From assembly GCA_018340805.1 (NCBI GenBank), contig JACMZG010001870.1:21333745-21397744 (forward strand): 64,000 nt of DNA, read 5' to 3'. Of this stretch, positions 1 through 13,264 are shown piece by piece. The translations under genes and the position numbers were made by a program. The first letter of the stretch is position 1, and each line of letters starts with the position of its first letter. The notes below the pieces were generated by a model. That model did no database searches. It was not told where the DNA came from and saw only the letters and a list, made by a program, of their open reading frames with translations. Source of the DNA: Microvelia longipes (Eukaryota; Arthropoda; Insecta; Hemiptera; Veliidae).

Positions 1-59
1 TTTTTCGATGTTTACCTGCTACAAAGATACAAATTGTTCCAATTTAAAGAGTACTCTGG

Positions 60-584
60 TATAGTATAACACAAAGCTAAAATCAGTTGACAGCCCGCCA
101 AAATCCTAATTCTTTCAAACTACTTTTTTTAACAAAAAAATCCCTTCTTGAAGTAAAAACAAAATCCCTAGTCTGGCAACACTGACTGTAAGTCAGGTTA
201 TGTTTTGAATTTTATAATTTGATTTTATTTTATATCGAATTTTTGTATTTTAAAAATTGATTTATTTACTTTTTAAGTATAAACATTGTCGTAACTTTTA
301 AAGTTACCAATTGAGTGTAAAACTAAAATAAAAACCAAAACTCTGCAATAAAAACGAACTCAAACATATATGCACAATGAGGGAAAAAAGCAACGCGAGG
401 TTTCAAATTTTTTATACCTAGTGTTGCCTTTTTAATGATTTTATCTATGAAAAAGGTATTTTTTGTTCTGAAGTTGGCATGAGGTGGAGAGAGAAGGGGC
501 GTAGTCGGCCTGAACAAATATAATTCTTTCTCTCACAGGGTTTTGGCGCGCTGTCAACCGATTTAAGCAGTGTGTTTTACTATA
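60..584. mobile_element. TA-flanked MITE, copy 1 (521 bp)
   Basis: Terminal inverted repeats lie at 62-99 and 545-582. The outer bases read TAGTATAACACAAAGCTAAA, followed by ATCAGTTGACAG. The TA at 60-61 and 583-584 looks like the target duplication. The interior matches copy 2 at 10722-11665 in the opposite orientation, including a shared GGCAACACTG stretch and a GGGATTTTTTT/AAAAAAATCCC stretch near one end. Copy 2 has about 430 bp more in the middle, so this is an internally shorter derivative or copy 2 carries an insertion. No transposase is present. The TA target suggests a Tc1/mariner-like or other TA-specific transposase, but the terminal bases are not the classic CAGT. Confidence 0.85.
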
Positions 585-3500
585 GTATCTTTACACTTAT
601 CTTGATGTAATATACTTAGTCTAAATTACATAACACATTGTAAAAAATGAATAGTGCCGATAATTGGTGTGAGAATACTAATGAACAAACACTTTTTCAG
701 CCCGGTTTCATTTTTGTTTGTAGACAACAACCTTGAAGTTAAAATTAAATTCAATACATCATATGCTTCGAGTTCTTTTATATTTTTATTATGTCAGGAG
801 GGTTTTTAAACAAAAAGTACGCCTTGGTTAAAAAAATTAGTGATATATTCTCAAGGAGGCGATAGTGTCTTTGTTTTACATGATAATATATTCCTTTGTA
901 TTTTGTTATTATAATAAAAACAAATGTAATCTCAGTATTGGTTTGCTGTATTACGCCACTCATTTGTTTTTTTCTTTTGTTTAAATAAAGTGGTAAACGG
1001 AACTGATAAGCTTAAAAATGTATTGATGTTTTCATAAAGAAGAAAGAACCTGTCTGTTTAGGTAGGCTCTGTCTTTATTATCTGATCAGTAACATTCATC
1101 TATCACCCCCTTCTTTATGCAATAACTAACACTGATGATGACCTCTTGTATCTCTTTTTTATAAAAAAGAAGTATCCTCTTTTTTTATTAAAAAATGTAA
1201 GTTTTGATCTAATGGTAATTAAGTCAAAAATTTTAATTTTACCAATTTGTTAACTGATTTTGTAATAATTTTAGTTAAGAATCGCGAGAGAAGTCTCTCC
1301 TGATTACGAATGTCATTTTAGGCTATCTTATCCGAAAACCCTGAAAAGTCCAGTAATCTGATCAAACGAGATATGAATTACTTTTTAAATTGAGTTTTTT
1401 AATTCAGTTCTTTGGTCGCCATGTTATATTGTACATCCCTTTTATTTTTTGAGAATTTTAGTTTTATTTAAAATTGTATGGTTCTGTCTACAATATGATT
1501 ATTTTAAATAATTTTTTACTCGGAAAGTTTTAAATTCGTTATACTTTTCTTTAAATTCTAATATTCTTAGAATATAATTCTAAGATTGATTCAGTAATTG
1601 AGATGTGAATTAGATGGTTTTTATTTCACTGTTTTTATTTTACAGAATTGATGTTAGTTTTCAATTATTTATAATTTTCTAATCATTCTATTCAGTAAAA
1701 CTATTTTTTTTTTTATTTTTCGTATATCTATCATTAAAACTCACAATAAAGAAAATGTTCCAGTGGAAGAAATCCTCTGTCGGAAAAAATAAATAAAGAA
1801 AATAATAACAAAAGACGGACTAGAAAAAAGACATAAGCTTGAGCAAGATGTTTCAATGACATCCCAAACATACAATGCAGTCTAAAGAAACAACACGATG
1901 ATTTTAACCGTGCAAAATAACATAAGAAAAAGCCGCCTTAAACAGAAAATTATCTCTTGCTTAGAAAAAGCTTGCTCGACACTTTTCATTTTAGGTTTTT
2001 GTCCTAAAAAAATAAAGGTTTCATAGGTTTTTTTTTGTTTTTGTACGATAGAGCTTTTAAAGGCCAATTTCGGAATTACCGGTTTGAAACCTTAAGGAAA
2101 AGAAAAGGAATGCTTTTTTTCAGTAGTAGATCTTTAAAAAAATATCTTTAAGGACGCTACTACAAAAAATATAAAAGGAAAATCTTAGTGTCCTTTTAAG
2201 ATGTCCTGTGTTAAAAAGAAGGCTTAGTGTCCTGCCAACGACATCAGGATCAAGCTTTTTTTAATATATATATTTAGTTTTCACGGTAAAAGAGTTTTAC
2301 TTTAGTCTGAAAAATATAAATAAATATTAAAATGGCATTGCATTTTTTGTCATTATTATTACACTACTTGTTTTTACCTTTTTTATTTTACAGTTAAAAA
2401 TCAAATTTGAAGTAAACAAATTCTTTTTAAGCTTGTCAGTTTGTCCATACGGTTATTTTAAACAATTAATCGGGTTTAATTAAATTTATAGTTCTTTGAT
2501 TTTACGGTAAATTTTTTTTATGTAGGAAAATGACTGTTATGTCTTTAAAATCCAAACTAGAATTTCACTGAAAATATTTGTTTCGGAGGAAATATACTAT
2601 GTTTTCTTAATATTTTTCAAGTTATTTTTCTTATTAAAAATATCAGATATTTGTTTTACTTATTTTTGCAAAACACTCTACCGAGCCTGTTTAAATATCG
2701 AAAAAATACTTTTTAGGGACATCACTTTTTACAAGATGGTCCCAAACGGGTCACCCCGCGAAGCGGGCTAGAAGCGTCCATGGTTTTATATTAAACTTCC
2801 TAATATATATTTTTTCAAACAACATTACTATGTATTGAATCAATTTTGTCAACATTTGTGTTTATATACGAACCATTATTTATTATTGTAATATGCATTA
2901 TATTTTAATATGAATTGCATTTATGCAATTCATTGTCTTAACAGGCTATTAAACGTTATGTTATGGCACGAACATAACGTTTAATTAACGTTTAATTTCT
3001 TCCAAAATGTGTTTTCAAAGAATTTACAAAAATAAAATATTGTATTGACAGTACCTTTTCTACTTCAAACTTAGATTTAATTTTTTACCTGTTCGTCTTT
3101 TTGTTCATTTAACACTTCATTTAATCATACTTTTCTTCTTAGTATTTATTATTTTCTCTTAGTCATTTGTTTATAATTATATTTTTGAGGTCGTAATAAT
3201 TATCTTTTAAGTTTCTTTGCTAAAATTTTTAAAAAATATTTAACACTTAAAAACATATTAATTACCAAATCTTTAAATTATAGGTGTAGTGAGACATTTA
3301 AAGAATAAATAAATGCCCTCCAGTGATAAAAGAGAAAGTAAAAAAACGTTAAATACTTTTTATTTGAAACATCCTTTACTCCAAAGTAGCTTTAACCTAC
3401 ATTTCTATCTTTAAGCCTTATTATCTTAGACTATTAACAACCTACCTAAACCTGATTTCCTTTAATAAAAACCTGAACCTAATCCTTTTTTATAAATATG

Positions 3501-4998
3501 TAAGGATCCTCTTCACTTTTAGTTTTATTTAAAAGTAAAAGTGAATATTTTTGTAAACTTAAAAAGTGAATTTATTCTTGTCTGATGAATAGATATAAAG
3601 TTTATAAAACAAACTTGGGTAATAAACTTCTTCTATAATTTTTGGTGCTGTAAAAGTTTAATAAATTAACGCAAAGTACTTAACAGTATAATAAAAAAGT
3701 TATAAGCTGTGAATCGAGTAAATGTTTGTATAAAAGTAGTTTTAATTTGGTTAAACTTTTGAAACTTTTTTATTCAAAATTTTATTAGTTACCTTTGAAA
3801 TGTTTGTCTAATTTTTATTACTCAAAACTGTAATATGATTTATATTATTATCTTTCAAGGCAAGAAAGAGTCAAAGAGTCTTTTGATTTGAAATTTACGT
3901 TTGAGAATGAATAGTATTTAATAATTATTTATATTTATAAATAAATTATGAATTAATTTGCTGTGTTATTGTGTTTCAGGTATGAAATAATTACTGATAA
4001 TTTTCTTCGTTTAAGTGAGTTTAATTATAATAATAATAATAATTAATCTAAATTATAAATATTATTACTTTTTATAATAATTAATTAATTTATTACAATT
4101 CAATACTTGTCTAAAATTGTAACTTCTAAGTATCACTGAATTGCAGCCACTAAATAAAAAAAAAATAAACCAACGGGTCCATAGGGACTTAATTAAGTGC
4201 ACCATAAAAATATTGAGAATGCTATTTAATAAAAATTGGGTTATATTATTTGTCCCATAAATATCCTATCAGGTGAATTAATCAATATTTATTTAAAAAT
4301 TAGGTTTATGGCATTATTCCTTTTTTTATTTATTAGCTGCCTCTTTAACCAAAATTATAAAGGTGTCATTTTAACGACCGGAGGATAGGTTTAGTATATA
4401 AAAAAAATTAATAAAGAAGGAGTTCTAGAGTCTTAAGAAATCGCCCGTGTTTAATCTACCCTAATTATTATCAGTGACGACGAGACACAATGAAAAGAGT
4501 CAAAAAATAGTAACGTTAGAGGTTTGGACTTGATTGGCTCTGTCAAGTACGATAATCATGAAAGGGGTTTCTAAGTGAAAATTCGTTTTTATCCTTTGAG
4601 ACAAAGAAATTAAAACAAACTTGATTTATATTACTCATGACTATAGGTAATATTTTTGATATTTTTTACGTGTAGTTTTACGTTTGAAAGCGTGAAAAAA
4701 AGTTTAAAAACAGACGCAAAGGAATTTTGAAATAATGAAATCCAATATAGAATGTAATTATGACTACTAATTAGTCATAATTAGTAGTCAGTTGTCATTT
4801 TGCAGCAGAAGACCTGTGCAAAATGTTTGTCCTGGTTTTCTATGTGTTTTCCTATGATTTTTTTGTCACATTAATACATTTCTATCTATGAATTCATATA
4901 TATTCTAATCTGAAATAATTTAAGCGTACTAAATAGTTTGTATTTTACTACCATGTGTTGGGGCGAAATCTCAGCTAACGCTTATTTTTTAGAAGATA
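585..4998. other. Gene-free AT-rich stretch
   Basis: No exon, RNA gene or named transposon is seen here. It contains short perfect hairpins at 2950-2983 (13-bp arms, 8-nt loop) and 4761-4790 (13-bp arms, 4-nt loop), a GC hairpin around 2753-2765, and TAATAA-rich simple sequence near 4025-4090. The splice-like site at 3979 is listed on its own. Confidence 0.6.
3950..3990 (+). other. Candidate recursive splice site 1 (junction 3979/3980)
   Basis: A T-rich run ending in GTGTTTCAG is followed immediately by GTATGA. A strong 3' splice site is therefore directly joined to a usable 5' splice site, giving a zero-length exon. It is on the same strand as the exon at 41297 and inside its presumed upstream intron. 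The donor half (GTATGA) is weaker than the GTAAGT consensus. Confidence 0.35.
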
Positions 4999-6424
4999 CT
5001 TAACACGGCACTTCTTTAGATAGTTACTCCCTTTTTTAGGACTTCTGATTTCTGTGACCTTCTTTAGATTGTTACTCCCCCTTGATTTTACTCCCTTTTT
5101 TGGTTACTCCCTTAGTTTTTTTTTATTACTAATCTTCATATATTTTTACCTTTATACGCTCTTACCCGGGATGTAGAAAAGCATTGGGGCTTTTGTTGGG
5201 GTTAGAATAGGGGGAAAGACAAAGATATGGCATCTTAACTAAGGGGAGTAACCATTTAAAGAAGTCTCTGAGTAACCTTCTTCAGATGGTTACTCCCATC
5301 AACTCTATGGGAGTAACCATTTAAAGAAGGTCTCTGAGTAACCTTCTTTAGATGTTACTCCCCAACAACTCTATGAGGGAGACCATTCAAAGAAGTCTAG
5401 ATTAACCTTCTAGATGGTTACTCCCCACCTCGCTATGAAGGGAGAACCTTTTCAGATAGTTGCTCTTGTATGACGCTATCTTTTATTACATAACTTCATG
5501 CTCCATAGTTGCTTTTGTACTAAGTTATGGACGTTTTCCATATTTACAATTATTTAATGACATTTGTCTTTTTGTTTGACATTTTAATTTAATTTAACAA
5601 ATTCCTTAATCTGTTAACATTTTATTCTTTTGTAAAAAAATCACAGTTCATTTTATTTGAGCGTGGAAATCTCATTGTGTACGTTTTATCTCAAGTAAAA
5701 TCGAATTGATATTGATATTATATTATATAAGTGTTTTCAAGTAAGTAAAACATTTCAATCTTTACTTTCATGTTTTTGTAACTGTGCTATATATTGAGCT
5801 TGTATCAACTTTGCTTCTTTGTTGTTTATGTATATTGCTCTTAGTTTTAGGTTTTGGCGTTTTATATTTTTACTTCAACTCTTTATAAGTACATACACAT
5901 TATTTATTTAAATTATTTATTGCTTATTATTATTATCAATTTAAGTATATTTCATGATTATTATTTTAATTTGAATACATATTTGCCTATTTATTTATGA
6001 GTATATCACATATTAATGTTCTTTCTTTATAATATTTATTTTATTTCTATACGTTTCTTCTAATATTCCTTTTCTAGTACTTTTATAGAAATTGGGTCCC
6101 TCATTGGTCCATGTATTTTCTCATCCTGCCCGATTAGAGGTTAAATATTTCCAGTTTATTTTTAATTAATTCGTTATATTCAATACTTTGTCTATAATGT
6201 CATCCCATGGGTACTTATATAGAAAAAGTACTGCTGTTTGAGAGTCCCTTTTCTATGAAAGGGCCCTTTTCTTTTTTTTGTTTTTCACATACATTTTTGC
6301 CCTTAACCCTTTCTTTTTCTTACTTTGTTATTAGGGAGTAACTATCTACATCGAATCCTTGGTTACTCCCTTTTAGGGAGTAACCATCTGGGGGAGTAAC
6401 TATCTAAAGAAGTACCCTTAACAC
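4999..6424. mobile_element. 1.4-kb foldback DNA transposon with 8-bp TSD
   Basis: The element spans 5007-6416 and is bounded by a perfect 8-bp direct repeat, CTTAACAC, at 4999-5006 and 6417-6424. Its ends are inverted: the left starts GGCACTTCTTTAGATAGTTA and the right end, read inward, starts GGTACTTCTTTAGATAGTTA. The left 450 bp holds many more copies of the ACTTCTTTAGATGGTTACTCCC-type unit in both orientations (about 5037-5460), and several recur at 6330-6400. The structure is a foldback with stacked subterminal repeats around an AT-rich, non-coding centre. An 8-bp duplication fits hAT, P or Merlin. The GG termini hint at Merlin, but this is not decisive. No transposase is seen. Confidence 0.85.
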
Positions 6425-9400
6425 TATATCTAACCATATTTTATTACAAGTAGAACTCGGTTTGTAGCATGTTCTTTTCTTATTGATTTTTGACGTGACT
6501 GTGCGAAATTAGTTACGTGCATTTATTACACTTTCCCTCAGAATAATCAGATTTGCTAGTTTTTTAATTTTTTAACATTCATTCAAAACCATGCACTTAC
6601 TTTACGTAAAGTAGGAATACGTATGTTTTATCAACTTACGGTGAAAAATTTTGCATAACAGTTTTAAAAAACAATAATTTCCTTTGTTAAAACTATCATT
6701 AAATAATTGTTTTTTAAGTAAAATTTGGATGTCTTTTAGTTATCTTATTTTTTTTGCTGCCTTACAATGCCTAAAGTCTGATTTTATTGATAAACAATAA
6801 ACCATTTTTCTCAAAAATGTAATAAGTCTCTATGAAGTTACTTCTACAAGTTACATCTCTAGCTAACTTGCATGAACTTGCAGCAAACCTTTCAGAATCT
6901 TTGTATTAAATGTAAATCAATTTATTTTTTATCGGGAACGAAGAAAAAGACTGTCTTTGAAAATCTTTTACCGGCAAGCTCTTGCAACCTAAAAGGTCAT
7001 CATCAAAACCATAAAACAAAGACCAGTGTGAAAACAAATACACAAAATATTTAAACCTTACTTAGCACCAGCTCTTTCGATTAAGAATTGATTGAGACCT
7101 CTATACCTCAATTTTTGTGGTGATATTGTTTTGTTTTGTAATCATGTTCTTGTAGTGCTCATTTCTTTCTTTTATTTTTATTTTTTTGTAATTTCTATTA
7201 GAGAATTAAGCCAAGTATATTAAGTATAATTAATAACAACATTGGCAAAATTATATAATTTTTAGTTATTTATTTATTTGAATTTGTTTATCAATTCTTG
7301 AATACAATGCCTTTAACTAAGATTATCTTATGAAAAGTAATTAATACTACAATAATTACCAATTAACCTTGAACGAAATGTAATTATTCTGGTGACATAT
7401 CCTTGGCAACCAGACGACCCTTGCGGTTACTGATTCTAATTGACCCCAAAGTGAGTTGAAATCTTATTTTCGAAAAACCATTCTGATATAATTGTAACCG
7501 CAAAAATCAATATAAGATTTCGAAGCTATAGCTCTTCGTATAAAGATATGTTAATTTTCTTATTGAACTTATTTGATTTAAATATTTGTTTCATTGAGTA
7601 ATATTTAAGTCATTGGGACAAAGTATTTTTAAATCATAAGGTTGAAAAGCTTTTGGTCTCAACACAAAATACAAAAAAAATCTTGGTTATAATTAGAATT
7701 TATTATTTTAATTGAAATTTGATCATTAAGTATTTATCTTATCTTGGTTTTACTCCACATTGATAAAAGATTCGCTAAATACATGGAAAACTGTCATTTA
7801 ATAACAAATAGTAATAAAACACTAAAAATACCGAAGAGGCAAGGGGTAGACAGACCTTTGTTATTATAGTATTTTTCAATTCTAAAACAATCAAAAATAT
7901 TTATGGAGAATACATTTCTGTTAGAAAATGACATGTTAGGTCATTTTTAAATTGAACATTACACCCTGTATACTTTATTAACCAATATGGTGTTAAACAA
8001 TGTCCTTTTAAATAACTAATACTAAAGTAAGCAATTCCTATTTACAATATTAAGCATTTATAATTTTTTTTAATTTTTGTGTATTTACTTGCTTAGTGGT
8101 TTTATTTTTTTTTTCAATTAATATTATTAAAAACAAACAAGTCTTATGTTCTGTTATTCAAGTTTACTTTTAATTCGATTAAAAACTTAAGAACACTTAG
8201 TACTCTTAAAGTCTATTTATTTTAGTAAATTCTCTTCAAGAAATGTTTCTCATTTCTTAATTCTAAATAAGTTTCATTTACAATTATCTTGAGAAAGTCT
8301 AATTATTATTATGGAAGGATACGTCCTTATAGGGTCCTTAAAGCTTCAGTAAAAGCCCTCAGGTAATTACCTGCCTAGGGCGCTTCTTTGCGCCTCCTAC
8401 CTTCACTGAATCTTTTGATCTGTCTCTTATCTAGATTGCCTTTTAAATGTCTTTTCCACAAAGAACCAGAAGCTGCCTTTTTTTATTTTTTTAATGTTTT
8501 TCGTTAAATTAAGTTAATTTCTTCTTTTTATAAAAAGCTGAGAAAGGAAAGAGACTTAAGATGGGTTCTGGTTTTTTGTTGTGTCATTTTTTTAAGTCAA
8601 TAAGACTAAAAATAAAAAACTCCATGATCTTTTAAGAGAATTATAAAAATGAAAATTTTTCAGCAATTTACAAGTTATATAATTCAATATCTATGAAAAA
8701 TTATATTTATTCTTTTAGGAAAATTTGTTTTATTCATTACCGAATTACCATAATAAAAATTACGCTTATGCGAAGTTCGGTTGACAGAAAAACGGACCTG
8801 TGAGGCTCTCTGTTTTTGATTTAGTATTTATTATTATAGTTTTTGTCTGTATTATTTGTTATTTTAGTGTTTATTGTTTGGCATTTTGCCATGTGTCTAC
8901 CCACCATGAGTTTTACCCAGGCTCAGTTAATTGTAATCATGTCGTAAAGGTGAAATGTTGCAAGGAAAACGTTGCATATCATTTCTGATATCTTCTCATT
9001 TGTTGTTGCATAATTATTTTATTTTACTTAAAAATGAAATTCTTTACAGTCACATTGTGTGACTAATATTTAACAATTATTACCGTGTAATCATTATTTT
9101 TAAGAGCTAACAACCGAAAGCAAGGGTTGCATATTTTTTAAAAGAAAGTAGTTTTATATTTCATTGCTGCTCCTAATTCATTGAAATTACTATGATAAGG
9201 ATTAGCTGTAAATATGACCTAACTGGTACAGATTTAAGGTACTAATAATAATTCTATTCTTGACATTCGACTTATAAAATTTATTTAATTTAAAAATGAA
9301 CGTGATATTTTTTTATTCTTATTTTGTTAGAAAAGAACTAAATAATAAACTCGAAGATGCTAACAAATTTTACAACAAAATATCCATTGCGTAATTTTAA

Positions 9401-10463
9401 AACTTTTTATTATTCCTAAAACCCATTCTTATCTGTTATTCATTAATTTTATTGCGTAATCATTGATTACAATTTATTTTTGATTTTTTTAAGAAACAAA
9501 GGTTTTCAATCAGTTTATTTTATAGATCACGTTTTGTTTTACATAATTTTATTAGACTAACGCAAGGCTTAAGTGCTCCTAGAGGAAGAAATAAAGACGA
9601 AATTATTTAGATAAAAGTAAACTTTTAAAGTAAACAAAACAATTAACATTTGAATTAGTGTAATATTTGTGCTTTTATTGATATCCTTTTTCTAATATTT
9701 TACTTTAAATTAATGGGATTTTATAGAATATATATTTTCTAAGCGATTGAATAACAAGAAAGACTTTAGATTCATTATAATATTAATCTTAGTAAATTTA
9801 ATTCTGATTTCTTCATGCCCCGCAGCCTTGGACGGCTACGGGTATTTGATAATAATTTTACTTCATTATGATGCTGGTGACAATGGGAATGTCCAAATCT
9901 AAAATAAAATAGACTTTTAAACTTTTAAATGAGTTCACTTCTCAAAATAAATTTTTGACGCCGTACAAAAAAAAACATTTTTCAATTTATTTTAAATTCA
10001 TACCTAGTTGCATTTACTTAAGCAATAAACTTAAGCACAGGCATTATTGAATTTTTAAGCTGTAAAATGTAATTTTACCGACACTATTAAAAAAAGCTTA
10101 AAAATAGTACAGGATTTTTGTGTAATACTTTCCCTCCTTGGGAGTTAGGCCTTTTCCTAGGCCGTGGCCTTCGTCTACTGCTTTTTCCTTCCATAATATT
10201 TTTTTTGTATTATTTTGCTTCCCAGTAGCATAATATACTATATTTTACTATCTATGTAACCAAGAATAAAGTTATGAAATAACATTTTAAATAATTTATG
10301 AAATAACCTTTCAAATAATACATAATAAACATTTATTATAATTATTATTTAAATCAATCATTTATTATTATTAGAAATAAAGTGTAATTAAAATCTTGTA
10401 TATCCGCTCAAACTATTTTTGTTATAAACTAATCACAACAAAAACACTTGAGTGTGAAAAAAA
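6425..10463. other. Gene-free AT-rich stretch
   Basis: No supported gene is visible. Three GC-richer islets stand out. The first, 7395-7455, is weakly coding-like on the minus strand. The second, 8330-8420, contains the palindrome CAGGTAATTACCTG. The third, 10130-10190, holds GGCCTTTTCCTAGGCC-type short palindromes. A GC hairpin lies at 9818-9842 (CCCGCAGCC against GGCTACGGG). Open frames of about 60 codons at 6872-7054 and 8800-8988 have no recognisable domain. Confidence 0.55.
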
Positions 10464-12110
10464 AGCCAAGTCTAGAGTAAAAAGTTGTGAGATCATTGAA
10501 TAATGCCTGTAAATATATGAGGGCTTGGTGGTTTCACTTTGTAACTTGGCCATTACGCAGCACACACAGAAATGCATAATAAGCTTATTAAATACACCAC
10601 TTATTCATTACTAAGAAGTTCCATTTTCTTTAATTAAACAATAGATAAATTGCGTAAACATATTTTGTTATGTTTTGTCAAAATAAAACTCTCGATATTT
10701 TTAGTTTTGGTGGCTCTACTATAATACGACACACGGCTAAAATCAATTGACACCCCGCCAAAAATCTGTGAGGGAAAGAATTCTATTGGCTCTGACCGAC
10801 CCCGCTCTTTCCCCCTCCACTTTATGCCAACCTCGGTTTAAAAAAATACCTTTTTCGTAAATAAAATCATAAAAAGGCAACACTGGTTGTAAATATTTGT
10901 AACCTCGCGTCGCTTTTATTTACCTCATTGTGCATATTTATCTGTTCGAGTTCGTTTCGTTCCATTCCAATCTGTTTAATTCATCCAATTATTGCAGAGT
11001 TGTAATATAATCTGAGTGCCTATATTTGACGCATGGACATTGATGTATTCTTCAAGCATTTCTTGCTATTAGAGTACAGCGCAGGGTCTGGGGTCTGTCA
11101 ACCAAAAGACAGCATTTTTTTCGAAAATGCCAATGTCTTTCAATAGATGACATTCTTTACTTTTTTAAGTCATGAATGCATATTGTGTCATATTATTTTT
11201 ATAATATGAAACAATACGCATTCAATTATACAAACATGACACAAAAAAAGCAGTTTATTTTGGAAAAAAGTAATTATAGCTGACGATTTATTAAAATCGT
11301 CAAACTTTTATCATAGAACTATTATGATCCATTGCATTACGTAATCAAAAACTTTAACTTCACTTAATTCATACTTCCCGAACAAATTTAATGCAACACT
11401 TATAATAGGTAATTATAAATTAGGTAAATTTATAAGATACAACGATATTCCTACTTAAAAAGTAAATAAATAAATTTTTAAAAATAAAAAAATACGATAT
11501 CAAATAAAAACAAATCATAAAATTCAAAACATAACCTTCAGTGTTGCCAGAGTAGGGATTTTTTTTTTGTTACTATAAAGAAGGGATTTTTTTATTTAAA
11601 AATGAGGGTTGAAAGCATTGAGATGTTGGCGGGGTGTCAATTGATTTTAGCCGTGTGTCGTACTATAAGTGGCGCTAGTAGTCAAAATTGTTTCTTTATA
11701 TGTAAAGTTGAGGTTAGGATAACCTTTTAACTTTTAAACATATTAGGAACTGAAAATATTAGGTTATGATAATTTTTCACATCATCATCTATCTATATAC
11801 CAAATTTTAAGTATCTACAATTGCTGGAAGTGCCTTAGAATTTTGATGAGTGAGTGAGTGTCAAAACTGCCTGACTTTGAGCCATTATATCTCAACGCCT
11901 GTGAATGGTTAAAGATATGAAATTTGGTTCAATTTGGGATCTTACTTAAAGCTCAGCAAGATCTTTTAGTTAATATTAAAATTCTATATTTTAATGTTCT
12001 TAATAAATAGATACGATGGGGTAAAAATTGCCTCGAGATTCTTCCTGTAAAGGATGGTACACCAGCGACCGCTAGACTTGGCGGATGCTCTGCCGTGCCC
12101 CCAGATAAAA
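10464..12110. repeat. Dispersed repeat R, copy A, interrupted by a MITE
   Basis: The segments 10464-10721 and 11668-12110 match, in reverse orientation, 50130-50950. Shared landmarks are AGCCAAGTCTAG, GGTTTCACTTTGTAACTTGGCC, the run before the MITE (TCAAAATAAAACTCTCGATA), GGCGCTAG, TGAGTGAGTGAGTGTC (about 11848) and a CCTCGAGAT...GACCGCTAGA tail. The two segments here are contiguous in the other copy. Copy A is therefore one repeat split by the MITE at 10722-11665. The repeat has no coding capacity that I can see and its class is unknown. Confidence 0.75.
10720..11667. mobile_element. TA-flanked MITE, copy 2 (944 bp), with related empty site
   Basis: Inverted ends at 10722-10760 and about 11627-11665 start TAATACGACACACGGCTAAA and TAGTACGACACACGGCTAAA and continue through ATCAATTGACACCCCGCCA. 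They are nearly perfect over about 39 bp. TA at 10720-10721 and 11666-11667 is the apparent target duplication. The element interrupts repeat R, whose other copy (around 50545-50560) lacks it, so the insertion is directly supported. Internal blocks match copy 1 (62-582). The central part, about 11000-11440, is extra and could be ancestral sequence or a nested insertion. No transposase is visible. Confidence 0.9.
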
Positions 12111-13264
12111 ATAATAATATTTAAATGAAATCAAAACGACAAGACAATTTAAGACCGATTTTGGTCCATTCATCTGATTTATTTGCTTCCGAACTGGTAC
12201 ACTTTAATTCTTTCGTAATATACTGAATGTTTGTTTGTCATTTGAATTCTGCGATGACAAAGGATTATTTTTCAACTATTATTTCAATTTTAGTCGTTTT
12301 CTTTTTTAAAAATGAAATTTTTTTAAATTTTAATAATGAAAACAAGTAAACTATATCTATATAATTTTATCGTCGATATTGTAAGGATTCAAGTAAAGGT
12401 CTATCCACAAATATATTGTGTCGATATTGTGTTTTTGTTCTTTTAATAAGCATGAAATAGTCATTATCTATTTTTAAGTTGTGTGAATTACATAACAAGA
12501 TACTATTATTTATTTACTTATTTTACTTTTAAAATATCTAATACTACATTATTTATAACAAAAATAACAACCTGACACTAAAATTTGTTAAACACTATTA
12601 ATAAAAATTAACTTTTCAAGGAAACAACGTTAGTTAAGTGTAATTATCATTATTAATACCGTTAAATGTCATTAAAAGTCCTAATAGTTTTATTTAACCA
12701 CTGTTTTTTAATAAAAATAACAACTACGAATTTTTAAAAGAAAATAATTCAGACTAATTTCTTGTTTAAATGTTTATTTTGTACAAAATTTTGTTTTGAT
12801 TTCAAAAGAATTAGGAAATATGTGTAAAATTAATGGTTTTTAGTAGAACAAGCATTTATTTGGATAAATTTGATACTTTCTCTCTAAATTACAAGTTGTA
12901 AAGTGTTTTTATACTTCATTTTTATTGTGTAATGGGCGAAAAAAATAAAGAAATCGTTTAAAATTAAATTATAAAGTGAGAGGTTTTATTAATCTATTTA
13001 TAATTGTAATTTGTATATATTTGCTAAGTAAATATTGCTACAACATATTGTTTAACGTCAAGAGAAGGTATTGCTGCAATACAAATTTTACACCCACTTT
13101 TTATTGATAAATGTCCTAATTGATAAAGGCTCCTGGTCTCGCTCTACTGAACCCTTATATTTAAAATACTGTTTATCTCTTTGGAATACGATTTCTTGGT
13201 GACGGATTATATAAGGAACCTCTGCAACGGATTTTGGACGGATTCCTCCTGTCCTATTAGCTTA
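12111..13264. other. Gene-free AT-rich stretch
   Basis: Nothing gene-like is seen. A short block with GTCTATCCACAAATA at about 12396-12413 recurs at about 15727-15742, which marks another dispersed repeat. Confidence 0.5.
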
